Assembly (NCBI GenBank): GCA_036873135.1
Contig: JAPTYO010000005.1
Span: forward strand, 11,324,166 to 11,388,165
Reading direction: 5' to 3'
Length of the DNA: 64,000 nt
Origin: Clarkia xantiana subsp. parviflora
Taxonomy: Eukaryota > Streptophyta > Magnoliopsida > Myrtales > Onagraceae
Made by a program: the position numbers and the translations under genes
Shown here: in pieces, positions 35,606 through 46,773 of the stretch
Layout of the letters: each line of letters begins with the position of its first letter
How positions within the stretch are numbered: position 1 is the first letter of the stretch
The notes under the pieces: model-generated
The model's database searches: none
Seen by the model: only the letters and a program-made list of their open reading frames with translations
What the model was told of the DNA's origin: nothing

Positions 35606-36223
35606 TTATAACTTCTCTGGGCGTCGTATCGACGTGTTGTAGCAGTGTCGCGCCATGGCTTGATCTCCTCGGACCTCACCAATTCCCTTAGGTGTTGAGA
35701 ATTTCATTACTTGATGAGAATTCGACGGGACGGTCCTATAAGGATTGAGAGTAGTTCTTCTGATGATAGCATTGTATGCTGAGGCGGCGTCGACGACTAC
35801 AAAGCGTATATCAATTTGTACAATTTTCCCATCTTTTCCCAAAATGGTGGTTAGTCGAATAGCTCCCATGGGGTAGATGGTTTCTCCTGCAAAGCCTACC
35901 AAAGGGAAGTCGACTTTCTTCAAATCTCTTCTTGTCAGACACAATTGTAAGATTGCTTGGTAGAAGAGAATATCAGTTGAACTTCCGCTAACGATAAGGA
36001 CTCTTTTAACCCTATATGTGGATATAAGGAGAGTAACAACTAGGGCGTCTTGATGAGGTTGATCCATTTTTAGAAGATCACTAGCAGTGAAGCTAATAGT
36101 TTCGAGCTCAGGTTCTCGAGGTCTTTTTCCCATCACAGCCGATGTAGATATTTGGGCAGCATATACTTCTCGAGCTGAATTCGTTCCTCCTCCTGACGCA
36201 AATACTCCCGCGATGACGTTCAC
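35606..36223 (-). pseudogene. Gypsy aspartic protease region with lost catalytic Asp
   Basis: A 205-codon frame aligns by eye with the protease region of the nested element (YAAQISTSAVMGKRPREPE; DALVVTLLISTYRVKRVLI; NAIIRRTTLNPYRTV). Where the nested element has LIDGGSS, this has LIVSGSS (residues 76-82), so the aspartate expected to act in catalysis is valine. The frame stops at 35606 with no reverse transcriptase after it, though the protein is otherwise open. Confidence 0.7.
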
Positions 36224-36292
36224 TGTCCCTCTTTGGATTGGGGCGGGATGGTCGTGAGGAGGGGATCAGGAGTTCCCTCTTAGGCTGTGATT

Positions 36293-36471
36293 TTATTTCT
36301 TGGGGGCGTTGGCAGATTTCTCAACAAATTTCAATAGTTTGCCTCTTTGAATGAGAGTCTCGATGTCCTGCTTCAAGATGGCGGATTCATTTGTATCGTG
36401 CCCCCTAGCGTGGTGATACCGACAATAAGCATTTATCTGATGACTCATCATGTTCTTCCTTGCTGGAGGTG
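36293..36471 (-). pseudogene. Outer element gag 3' part (after insertion)
   Basis: It encodes CRYHHARGHDTNE and LIQRGKLLKFVEK, matching CRFHRANGHDTNHC in the nested element's gag, a zinc-knuckle-like segment whose final Cys is not conserved here. The nested element inserted just upstream, at the GGTTG duplication (36472-36476). Confidence 0.75.
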
Positions 36472-36476
36472 GGTTG

Positions 36477-37173
36477 TGTTGGATCACGGTGGAACTCTGG
36501 CACGATCTTTGACGGCGATCCTAGCTCCTTCGCTCCACGTAATCCTGCAAGAGGGGATAGACCGGGCGGTGACCCAGAATCCCTCTCCGATGCTTAAATG
36601 AGTATCTCGTATGGACTGGCAAGCAGTAATCTCAAGTAACGTATCTCAAAACGTCATGTGCTCTGAGGTAACCTCTGCCCTTTTATAGGCGGAGAGGTAC
36701 CTCAGTTACCTGGTGAACCGTTGGGGTGGTTAACCCGTATTCCTCGTATATCGGGCACGATCCCGCCTATCTAGGCCATGATCTCGCTTATCTCGGCCAC
36801 GCCCCGCGTATCTCGGCCACGCCCCGCGTATCTCGGCCACGCTCCGCGTATCTCGGCCACATCCTCTGATAGCAAGTCCCGACTAATATCGGGGACTCCA
36901 GAGTTATCTCGTTGTATCACCGCTCGGGGCCCCTCGTCATCGTGACAGGGCCAATCATTCTCAGGGATTCGTCATCGGGACCTACTTAAAGGCATCTCAT
37001 CAGGAGCATCCTGCTCACCTATCGGGACCGACTCTGTCGGGACCTTTCATCAACGGGACTCCCTCTGTCGGGACCCTTCGTCTGGGTCATCTTGACCTCC
37101 ATTTAGGGCCCAGTGGGCCTGTTCGCCGTTTCCTCGCCGTTAAAGGGCCTAACGGTCATAGCGGAACCCATCA
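36477..37173 (-). repeat. 3' LTR of nested element
   Basis: On the minus strand it begins TGATGGGTTCCGCTATG and ends GTGATCCAACA. It carries tandem CCGCGTATCTCGGCCACG units; copy number differs between the two LTRs, giving 697 and 717 bp. A TATA box (complement of CCCTTTTATAGG, 36678-36689) is present. Confidence 0.95.
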
Positions 37174-38162
37174 TTTGCCCCCAAGACATGAGGGACTTAC
37201 AGTTCGTCGTGTCTTTCAACTCCCGACCTCCCGACGTCGAAGTCGGGGATATTTCCCTTGGCATAGTCACTTGATACGGAACTTCCCGTCCACGTTTCCT
37301 CGATACCTCGAGGATAGTCACCAAATCCGAGAAGACTCCTCGGTTCCTCAGTCATTAAATGCAGCGGATGACGAAGTGACGTTTTTGGCACCCGTGCCTG
37401 ATTTTTCGCGTCTGCTTTTTCTGAAAAAGTGCTTTTCAGGCCGTTTCATCATTACGCCCCTTAAGGAGAAACCTCGCCACTTAAGACATTTCAACACATC
37501 ACTTAAGGCGACTTAATCTCGTGCACCACTTAAGGCGACTTAATCTCGTGCACCACTTAAGGCGACTTTTTCTCGTGCACCACTTAAGGCGACTTTAACA
37601 ACACTTAGAGTAAATCTAAGAATCATGCATCACTTAAGACGACTTGATCTCGTGCATCACTTAAGACGACTTTAACAACACTTAGAGTAAATCTAAGAAT
37701 CATGCATCACTTAAGACGACTTAATCTCGTGCATCACTTAAGACGACTTTAACAACACTTAAAGTAAATCTAAGAATCATGCATCACTTAAGACGACTTA
37801 ATCTCGTGCACCACTCAAGGCGACTTTTCTCGTGCACCACTCAAGGCGACTTTCTCGTGCACCACTCAAGGCGACTTTTCTCGTGCACCACTCAAGGCGA
37901 CTTTTCTCGTGCACCACTCAAGGCGACTTTTCTCGTGCACCACTCAAGGCGACTTAATAACGCTTAGAATAAATCTAAGAATAACTCTGATTGGAAGCAA
38001 CCTTTTTATTTATTGATGGCATAAAATTTGCTTACATCGAATCAAACGATAAATAACTTACACCACTTAAGGCGATTTTACATCGGGCACCACTTAAGGC
38101 GACTTTTCATCGGGCACCACTTAAGGCGCTTTCCATCGGGCACCACTTAAGGCGACTTCTCA
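37174..38162 (-). repeat. 3' untranslated tandem repeats of nested element
   Basis: Many copies of a short unit around GTGCACCACTTAAGGCGACT occur at 37490-37975, partly grouped in a longer period of about 77 bp that ends in ACACTTAGAGTAAATCTAAG, and again at 38060-38160 with CGGGCACCACTTAAGGCG. The rest (37174-37490 and 37976-38060) holds no gene. Variable 3' tandem repeats are known in Tat/Ogre elements. Confidence 0.9.
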
Positions 38163-40070
38163 TCAAGCATGGTGTTTCTTCAAGTGTTCGCCACTAAAAG
38201 AATGCTTTAACGCTCTGCCATCGAGGTCTTCCAACTTGTACGCATTTGGAGCTGGCATCCCCACGACCTTGTAAGGTCCTTCCCATTTTGGTGACATCTT
38301 GCTGATTCGATCCAAAAGGGTAAACTCGTTGCGACGCCAAACCAGCTCCCCGACGAAAAATTGTCGGGACTTGACTCGCCGGTTGTAATACCTGGCCGTC
38401 GCCAAACGCATTCGAGCCTGGACTTCGTCGGCTTCTCGCCTCTTTTCTTCGAGCAAGTCTAAATCTAGACGTCTCATCTCATCATTCGTCAAAGGCTTGT
38501 AATATCTCATCTGATGGGTCGCCACAGCTACCTCCACGGGAGCAACAGCCTCCGTGCCATAAACAAGGCCAAACGGAGTCTCCCCAGTTGATCGTTTGGG
38601 TGTCGTTCTAACAGCCCAAAGTACGTTTTCCAGCTCGTTCAGCCACTTTCCCTTCAAGGCATAGACCCTTTTCTTCAGGCCATCCATCACGATTTTGTTG
38701 GCCGATTCCACCTGGCCATTAGTCTAAGCATGGCGGACAGAGGTTGTCCGATGCTCGATGTTCAACTCCTCCAGATACTCCTTCACCTGAGACCCGTTAA
38801 ACGGTGGACCATTGTCGCTGATCACCACCTTAGGAATCCCGTACCTGGATACAATATGGGTCTGGAGGAACTTGATGATCTGGTTCCCCGTCGTTCTGGC
38901 CAACGCCTTTGCCTCTATCCATTTCGAAAAATAGTCGATAGCTACAAGCAAATACTTACATTGTCCTTGAGCTTGCGGAAGAGGTCCCACCAAGTCGATG
39001 CCCCACTGCGTGAAGGGCCAAGCGCTCTTGATGGGTGTCAAATTAGCAGCCGGAGCCACAATACTCGGGGCGTACCTCTGGCACGCGTCACAGGATCGGA
39101 CCAACGCCGTCGCCTCCTTGCTCATCGTAGGCCAATAATAGCCCAAGTTCAGCACTTTCCTCATAATGGATCGGGCCCCTTCATGACAAGCCGCGGCCCC
39201 TTCATGCACCTCTTTTAGGATTCGACTTGTGTCGGGCTCAGCCACACACTTCAAGTACGGAGTCGAGAACCAGCCCTTCTTGTATAGCTGATTGTCCAGC
39301 ATCACGTAATTAGCCGCGATCCGACGTTTCCTGTCAGCTACTACTTTATCATCGGGGACTGCCCCCGTAGTCAGGTACGCGACTATTGGGGTCATCCAAG
39401 TGGGCTTCTCCTCCGATCCTGCTTCAATAGCACACACCTGTGTCGGGTCGGTGGTCGACAAGATCACCTTCTCCAAGAAGTGCACCTTCCGATTTTCCTC
39501 CAAGGGTGCCCCCAGGGCAAATTTGCTCAAGGCATCTGCCTCCACGTTTTCCTCCCTCGGGATCGCCTCGATGTCGAAGCTTTTAAAGCTCTCCTTCAAG
39601 GCTTGCACCTCGCGCAGGTACTTCCTCATCATCGGGCTTTTCGCCTCGTATCGCCCTTGAACCTGATTCACAATCAGGGCTGCGTCACACTTCACTCTCA
39701 AGTGAGCAACTCCCGTACCTTTGGCAATTTTCAGGCCCGTGATAAAGCCTCGTACTCAGCTTCGTTGTTCGTGGCCCTAAATGTTAGAGCCAAAGCATAT
39801 CGAAGCGGTTCGCCTCCACCTGGTGGTATTAATACAAACCCTGCTCCTGATCCATCTAAACTCGAGGAGCCATCCGTGTACATCTCCCAGGTATTTCCCT
39901 CGTTTGGCTGTGTTCTGATTGCTCTGCCATCTCTGGTTGTTCTGCCATCGGGACCTCCATGGTTGCCCCCTCTACAGGGCCCGCTTCTTCCAGATCGGGG
40001 GCTGTAGAATCTGCTATGAAATCCGCCAATGCCTGGCCCTTAATAGCCCATTTCACTAATCTCCCCGACG
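38163..40070 (-). pseudogene. Nested Gypsy RNase H and integrase
   Basis: Frames 40056-39856, 39701-38724 and 38711-38163 cover the RNase H and integrase. Visible are KCDAALIVNQVQGRYEAK, the zinc-finger-like HEGAAACHEG with CDACQRYA, the core QWGIDLVGPLPQAQGQ and VISDNGPPFNGSQ, NGQVESANKIVMDG with its glutamate, and WEGPYKVVGMPAPNAYKLED. Breaks: a frameshift near 39880-39900, a one-base loss near 39745, and TAG at 38724-38726 where the sister copy has CAG. Confidence 0.9.
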
Positions 40071-40077
40071 CATCAGG

Positions 40078-42075
40078 TCAGTTCAAAAAATGCTTCAGAG
40101 GCTGATTTGTCAACACAGTGATCTCATGCGCGTGGAAGTAAGGCCTCAACTTCCGAGCAGTAATAATCAACGCAAAGAGATACTTCTCAACGGCGGGATA
40201 ATTCATTTCAGACTTGGAAAACGTCTTTCTTACATAATAAATGGGGACTTGATTACCCTCGACAACCTTCACTAACACAGAGCTAATGGCAAATTCAGAA
40301 ACAGCCAAATAAAGGTAGAGCAGCACGCCTGGAACCGGTTTCGCCAACGGCGGGAGAGTGCGAAGGTGCTGCTTGAGTGCTTGGAATGCTTCTTCACACT
40401 TGGCGGTCCACTCAAACTTCTTGTTGGCCCTCAGGACTTCCAAAAATGGCATTGATCGGTCACTTGCCTTGGACGGGAAGCGATTCATTGCAGCCAGTCG
40501 ACCATTCAGCACTTGCACTTCCCGATGGTTTATCGGAGACTGCATCTCCTCGATCGCCCTCAGTTTCTCGGGGTTCACCTCAATTCCTCTTTGGCTCACC
40601 ATAAAGCCCAAAAATTTCCCTGAGTGGACTCCGAAGGCGCATTTTGTTGGGTTTAAGCGAACCTGATGAAGCCTCATCCGCTCAAACGCCATGGCTAGGT
40701 TGTGCACATGATCCTCAGCTTGTCGGGACTTCACCAGCATATCATCCACGTAAGCCTCCATGGTCTCCCCTAGCATATCTCCGAACAGCTTGTTCACCAT
40801 CCGCTGGTAGGTTGCCCCGGCGTTGATCAACCCAAAAGGCATGACATCGTAGTGATAGATGTCACTGTCTACATAGAATGCTGTGTGAGGAGCATCTTCC
40901 TTAGCCATCTTAATCTGGTTATAGCCCGAATACGCATCCATAAAGCTCAACAGCTCATGTCCTAACGTGGCATCCACCAGCTGGTCGATTCTCGGGAGCG
41001 GGTAACAGTCCTTCGGGCAAGCCTTATTCAGATCGCGGAAATCAACGCACATTCGCCACTTCCCGTTGCTCTTCTTCACCAGTACCGGATTAGCAACCCA
41101 GGTCTGGAATCGGAGCTCCTTGATAAACCCAGCATCGAGCAACCTGCCCACCTCCTGCTGGATTGCAATCCTTTTGTCCGTGCCCATTGGACGCCTCTTC
41201 TGTGCGATAGGCTTGATCGTGGGATCAATCTTCAGCTCATGCACAATCACGTCGGGGCTGATTCCTAGCATGTCACTCGGGGACCAGGCAAACAGCTCCT
41301 TGAACTCCTTCAGCAGCTCAATCAATTTTTGGGCTGTCTCTTCGGTCAAAGCAGACCCGATTTTCACCTTCCTCTGAGGTCCGTCAATCTCGACTTCCTT
41401 CAGATCCTCCACGGGGGCGGGACGCCCAAACTCCTCTCTAGGATCAGCATCTGTCTGGAGGACAGTCATGGCCTCTCGTCTCCTCCTGCGGGTGGCGTTG
41501 ACATAACAATTTCTGGAAGCCACTTGGTCGCCTTTGACCTCTCCGACTCCATGGTCAGTCGGGAACTTCATCTTCTGATGAACAGTTGAGGCAACTGCCA
41601 TCAGGGGGTTGATGGTAGTTCTCCCGATAATCGCGTTGTAGGTCCCCGCGGACTCGACTACCACAAACTCCACGTTCCTCCTCTCTGATTTCCACCCGCT
41701 ACCAAACTCCACTGGTAAGGTGATCACTCCTAGTGGATAGGAGGTGAAACCAGAGAATCCGACCATCGGGAAGTTCGCCTCCTTTAGGTCCTTCTTCGTT
41801 TTCCCCATGGCCTCCAGCACATCCATGAATAGAATATCGGAGGAGCTCCCTCCATCGATCAGAATTCGCTTCATCCCGTACCCATTTACATCCAAGGTCA
41901 CGACCAGAGCGTCATCGTGCGGAGTCTCCACGCCTATGAGATCCTCCGACGAAAAGGAGATCACCATCTCTTCCTTCAGGGTCCAGGATCGGGACCTCTT
42001 ACCCAGCACTACAGCAGTAGGAATTCTAGAGGCATAAACCTCTCGGGAGGACGAGGTATCACCCCCCCGCGGCAA
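40078..42075 (-). pseudogene. Nested Gypsy protease and reverse transcriptase
   Basis: A 665-codon frame covers the protease (LIDGGSSSDILF), then the reverse transcriptase with WRMCVDFRDLNKACPKDCYP, FMDAYSGYNQIKM, MPFGLINAGATYQRMVN and the catalytic YVDDMLVKS, and the connection to RNase H. It ends at TGA 40078-40080 where the sister copy has CGA. Its 5' edge is a frameshift in a run of seven C (42061-42067) where the sister sequence predicts one fewer base. Confidence 0.92.
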
Positions 42076-42087
42076 ACCCTCCGTGAA

Positions 42088-43723
42088 TCACGTTGATTGT
42101 GCCTCGCTTCTCCTTACGGGCATCGGAAGACTCCGGGTCGGACCTCTCTTCTTTGGGGACCGATCACGGGATCGGGAACGGGACCGTGATCGGGATCGAG
42201 AGCGGGATCGACACCGCTTATCCCCGACGAACTCCTTAAGCTTCCCCTTCTGGATCAGCTTTTCGATCTCCTTCTTCAGCTCCCGACAATGATTGGTGTC
42301 GTGGCCATTCGCGCGATGGAATCGACAGTAGCGGTCGGTGCGGGATCCCAAAAACTCTCCTTCCTTCTTCGGGGGGTACATAGAGATACCCTGTCGCTCC
42401 ATGACCGTCAACACCTCCGCCATAGAGCTATTGAGAGGAATGTCATGATCCTCCCGCCTGTCCTTTTTCGATGAACGCCTATCATCCCTCCGATCGGAGC
42501 GACCTCGACCCCGACTGCCCTCGGCTTTATCCTTCGACTTACGCTCGTCTAAGGGTTTGACCGACTATTTTCCCTTATTCGACTTCGGGGGCTCGAGCTC
42601 TCCAGCGGCTATCTTCGATTCCTGGACATCGATTTGCCGCTTTACCCTCTTCTGCAGTGCCTCCATATTCCACACAGCTTTCTCAGCCACGCTGTGCATC
42701 AAGTCGGAACCGTAGGGGGCTGTTAGGTTCCGAATGAAGGTACGGATGGTTTCACCTTCCGAAATCTCCTCGTCAATTTCCGCCACACTGGCAGTGTATC
42801 GCTGGTAATAGTGCGCCAGCGATTCGTCGGGCCTCTGTACCACCTGGGTCAGGGACCTCACACTCTTCAGCAGGCGTCTGCGACCCTGGTACTGCTAAAT
42901 GAATCGGTCGTGCATATCAGCCCAGCAAGTGATGCAGCCTGGGGCAGACTGAAGAACCAGGTTAGGGCTCTCTCGCCCAGTGTGTTCGGGAACAACGTAC
43001 ACACTATATCCTCATTCGGGGCTCTGCCCAGACACGCCATGAGGTGCTTCTGGACATGACGAACCGGATCTCCCTCGCCATCATACTCCTTAATCGTGGG
43101 GATACCCAGTCCTGGCGGTGCGAGGGTGTCTATGAGTCGAGGAACGAAGGGATGGGAAGACCGATCCCTCAGCTCCGACACCAGCGGCTTCTGCTCTCCC
43201 ATGCAGATGTTCACGATCTTCACCACCTGATCGGGGGTGATGGGACCATTAAGGGGGATGGTCCTGTGCTGCACTGGTCCTGGCCCATCGACCACGAATC
43301 GTTCTGGTTGGGTGGACTCCCTACTCCTGCCCAGGTTCCGGGGCTGAACCTCCCGAGCATTCTGAACCTCCGCTGGCAGGGGCGCTTCCTCTTCTAGCGG
43401 AGGCATCTCCTCTTGCCTTCTCATAGCTTCTCTCCGATCTAAGAGGGCCTCCACAGCTGCCAAAAACATTGGCATGGCTTCCACCACAGCCCTCGTCAGG
43501 TCCGCAGCTGGAGGAGCCACCTGCTCCCTGTTCCCCTGGTTTTGAGCAGCATCTTCGGGACCTTCATTATGCCCCCTGTTTGGGAGACCTCAGCAGCAGG
43601 AAGATTCTGGTCCTCCTCGCACTCCGGTGGTGAATTCAAAGTCGTCGCAGCAGGATGACGGGAACCACCAGATTGTCCTTGTCTTCTTTGCTTGCCAGCC
43701 ACCATTGAACGAGTAGAAGGCAT
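42088..43723 (-). pseudogene. Nested Gypsy gag with RS-rich tail
   Basis: Pieces 43723-43496, 43520-42867, 42861-42565 and 42423-42088 together form gag: a variable leader, capsid (HPFVPRLIDTLAPPGLGIP, ALTWFFSLPQAASLAG, PDESLAHYYQRYTASVAEID), a CRFHRANGHDTNHC knuckle-like segment and a run of Arg-Ser dipeptides (about 42150-42215). Breaks: a frame change near 43510, TAG at 42895-42897 and TAG at 42565-42567, both where the sister copy has CAG. Confidence 0.9.
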
Positions 43724-43741
43724 ATCAGCTTTTTGTTACGA

Positions 43742-43759
43742 TTCCCACAGACGGCGCCA
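43742..43759 (-). other. Primer-binding site of nested element
   Basis: The complement reads TGGCGCCGTCTGTGGGAA, one base inside the 5' LTR. Its first nine bases, TGGCGCCGT, match the 3' end of plant tRNA-Asp, but the remainder does not, so the primer tRNA is uncertain. Confidence 0.75.
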
Positions 43760-43760
43760 A

Positions 43761-44477
43761 TGTTGGATCACGGTGGAACTCTGGCATGATCTTTGACGGC
43801 GATCCTAGCTCCTTCGCTCCACGTAATCCTGCAAGAGGGGATAGACCGGGCGGTGACCCAGAATCCCTCTCCGATGCTTAAATGAGTATCTCGTATGGAC
43901 TGGCAAGCAGTAATCTCAAGTAACGTATCTCAAAACGTTCTGTGCTCTGAGGTAACCTCTGCCCTTTTATAGGCGGAGAGGTACCTCAGTTACCTGGTGA
44001 ACCGTTGGGGTGGTTAGCCCGTATTCCGCGTATCTCGGGCACGATCCCGCCTATCTAGGCCATGATCTCGCTTATCTCAGCCACGCCCCGCGTATCTCGG
44101 CCACGCTCCGCGTATCTTAGCTACGCTCCGCGTATCTCGGCCACGCCCCGCGTATCTCGGCCTCATCCTCTGATAGCAAGTCCCGACTAATATCGGGGAC
44201 TCCAGAGTTATCTCGTTGTATCACCGCTCGGGGCCCCTCGTCATCGTGACAGGGCCAATCGTTCTCAGGGATTCGTCATCGGGACCTACTTAAAGGCATC
44301 TCATCGGGAGCATCCTGCTCACCTATCGGGACCGACTCTGTCGGGACCTTTCATCATCGGGACTCCCTCTGTCGGGACCCTTCGTCTGGGTCATCTTGAC
44401 CTCCATTTAGGGCCCAGTGGGCCTGTTCGCCGTTTCCTCGCCGTTAAAGGGCCTAACGGTCATAGCGGAACCCATCA
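43761..44477 (-). repeat. 5' LTR of nested element
   Basis: Nearly identical to 36477-37173 apart from extra CCGCGTATCTCGGCC units and scattered substitutions. Confidence 0.95.
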
Positions 44478-44503
44478 GGTTGTTTAAACAGAGTTTCTCC
44501 ATC

Positions 44504-45718
44504 TCTTGAAGGACTACCGCCACGTTGTGTGTGAATGGGGTGTATCTTGCTGGATAAGAGTTGATGTCTCTTTTCTGATTTTTAAAGTTTTTGGGTCGAG
44601 AACCTTCATCTCTCTTCTGGGGACGAGAAGCGGAACCCTACTCGATATTAGTAGGGATGATCCGCTTCTTGGTCTCCATGGGCGACTTCTCGTGTGATCT
44701 TTCCAAGTCGATGTACTTCTTGACCTTAATGGCGAGGGCATCAATTTTTCGCACGGGCTTCATCACCATGCTATCTTTCAAAGCTTGGCTCTGAACTCTG
44801 AGGCCTCTCCAGAAGGTCCTGATCAGCTCGCCATCAGTGGCGTCTTCATTCAGCTGCTGGAGTATCTTGTGGTATCTAGAATAATAATTGGCTAAGGTCT
44901 CATCAGGACCTTGCTCAATTTTATCTAGAAAGTTCATGCTCTTGAAGCGTTGTCTCTGGCCTATGTGGCCTTCTATGAACTTGGTTTTCAATTCTTCCCA
45001 TGAGTCAATCGAGTTGTCGGAAATACCATAGAACCAAGTGGAGGCTTCTTCTTTTAGAGTTGTTGGGAAGAGAGCTGCATAATGATTTTGCATTGCCCCT
45101 CTCCCTAGGAGGAAAAAAGTTGTGGGCGTTGATATGGCGAACAGGATCTCCATCGCCTGTGTAGTCATCGATGTTCCTTGCAAAAACTTGCGGAGGAACT
45201 CGAGTATTGAACAACATTTTGGAGAAACGGTGAGAGGTGTGGTCACGAACAATCAGCAGATCGTTTGCCCCTCTTCTCTTCTTCTCGAACAGTTCTTCTA
45301 CCTATCCTATAGTGAATAGGACAGGACCTTTGCTCGCCGTCTCGACTTCGGGAGCCTTAGGGATCTCTTTTTCCAAGAGATTCTCCTCCACAATCTTCAC
45401 ACTGGAGGCTACTTCTTCCTTCTAGGAGACTTCTCGGGTTGGTTCCTTCTTGTCGAGAACAGCTCCCGCCTGGGCTTGGTTCCAGAAGGTTATGAAAGCC
45501 GCTATTACCTCGTGAGGAAAAACCGGGGGGACTGTTCTTGCTTCTTCTAGATTTGGTAATGACTTGCAGTGACTAGGATTTTCCTCACCACCAGTGCCAT
45601 TAGTTTGAGGCATGGATGGATCTTTTTTCGGTATTGGTTTTGAAGTGGTGGGATTTGCTGGGGTTACTCCCATCTCTTCAACCACAGAATTTGGCATCTT
45701 GTTCTTCTCGGGAGCCAT
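44504..45718 (-). pseudogene. Outer element gag 5' part
   Basis: It probably starts MAPEKNKMPNSVVEEMG at 45718; the frame stops near 45422, and the capsid follows in 45252-44638 with EEASTWFYGISDNSIDSWEE, KTKFIEGHIGQRQRFKSM and PDETLANYYSRYHKIL. This is a Retrotrans_gag-type capsid, related to but distinct from the nested element's. Stops near 45422 and 44638 and a shift between the parts break it. It is cut at 44483 by the nested insertion and continues at 36471. Confidence 0.85.
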
Positions 45719-45736
45719 GACTTTTTTTATCACCGT

Positions 45737-45754
45737 TCCCACAGACGGCGCCAA
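45737..45754 (-). other. Primer-binding site of outer element
   Basis: The complement reads TGGCGCCGTCTGTGGGAA, identical to the nested element's, one base from the LTR. Confidence 0.75.
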
Positions 45755-45755
45755 A

Positions 45756-46590
45756 TGTTGGGATCAAAATGACGTGGCCTTGAACTTCTAGTAGTGGACT
45801 TCGAGGTCTCGCCGGGAGCTAACTCTTCTAGGTATCTTTCTCGACCTCTTGGGTACTTAGTTTCCTTTAGGAGCTTTGTGCTTGGCGATGACCTGAAAAG
45901 GGGTGGGGATGTCCCCTGATTCCACTTCGAAGCTTAAGCCAGTAATTGATTTAGAAAGAGTATTGTAAAGTATGAGAATCAAGATTGTAAAATACATATA
46001 ATGTTCCCCTATTTATAGGGAGAAATTACCGACTTTAAATGGCGGCTACCCTCTTGGGAGGGTTTCTGTCCAGGGTCAGTTTAAGCATGTGACAAGTAGG
46101 TCGCCACCTCATCTTCCCTTAGCTGGGAAGGTTTCCCTTTGGCGGTTGAAAGTAGGTCGCCACCTGTCCCTTACCTTAAGAAGAGGGTTTCTTCATGGCG
46201 GCTAGAGCAGGTCACCACATGTCCATTTCCTTAAGAGGAAGGTTTCTTCATGGCGGTTAGAGCAGGTCGCCACATGTCCCTTTCCTTAAGAGGAAGGTTT
46301 CTTCATGGCGGCTAGAGCAGGTCGCTACCTGTCTCTTTCCTTAAGAGGAATGTTTCTTCAACAGTGTTTTGGCTATCGACTCAACTCGTACTTTAATAGG
46401 AGAGTCTTGAGTGATTTAGTCGCCTTCTTTTGCTAGTCATTCTTCAGAAGTCGACTTCTTCATATATGGTCGTCGACCATTTGTCTTTGCCTTATCGTTC
46501 TGAGCAGAAATGGTCGACGACTTTTCTTTAGTCTTGCCTTTAAACGTACTCGCCTTCATACTATTCTATCCTTTTAATCGTAACCCAACA
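45756..46590 (-). repeat. 5' LTR of outer element
   Basis: It aligns throughout with 31405-32242 with scattered substitutions and a 3-base deletion near 45789. Both copies keep the AGGTCGCCACCTGTCC repeat block. Confidence 0.9.
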
Positions 46591-46773
46591 CTTTTAAAAT
46601 ATTAATGATGTATTCTTTACTATTTGAGACACGTTTGTTTTTTCTTTAATACTAATACTAAATCATTTATTTAAATTTCATTATTTTTTTAAGTTCGCTT
46701 AATCGACAGGTCATGTTTATTATAATTAAATTATCAATTCAACATTTCGATCAATTTATGTCAGATGATCAAA
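46591..46773. other. AT-rich spacer
   Basis: Nothing recognisable. Confidence 0.4.

Larger units (their letters stand above)
36477..44477 (-). mobile_element. Nested Tat-like Gypsy element with exact target duplication
   Basis: LTRs are 36477-37173 and 43761-44477. Identical GGTTG flanks occur at 36472-36476 and 44478-44482. The primer-binding site TGGCGCCGTCTGTGGGAA is the complement of 43742-43759. The purine tract borders 37173 (complement of TTTGCCCCCAAGACATG). On the minus strand the order is gag, protease, reverse transcriptase, RNase H, integrase, ending at 38163, followed by a tandem-repeat 3' region. Several stops and frameshifts make it defective. The plus-strand element at 57607 is the same family. 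Confidence 0.95.
31405..46590 (-). mobile_element. Non-autonomous Tat-like LTR element, hosting a nested element
   Basis: LTRs 31405-32242 and 45756-46590 bound an internal region of about 13.5 kb, of which about 8 kb is a later insertion (36477-44477). The primer-binding site is the complement of 45737-45754 and a purine tract borders 32242. On the minus strand, gag (45718 leftward) is followed after the insertion by a protease-like region (36223-35606). No reverse transcriptase, RNase H or integrase is present. Then come an 81-bp tandem array (34190-35465) and an oppositely oriented spliced ORF (32683-34030). Flanks CATTT (31400-31404) and CTTTT (46591-46595) agree at 4 of 5 positions. It would need enzymes from another element to move. 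Confidence 0.85.

Noticed and set aside
37490..38160. Regular repeats that at first look like a CRISPR array
   Set aside because: The units are adjacent or separated by other repeat units, not by unique spacers, and they lie in the 3' region of a plant LTR element.
46591..46595. Exact target duplication for the outer LTR element
   Set aside because: CATTT and CTTTT differ at one base, so it is reported only as a probable, decayed duplication.
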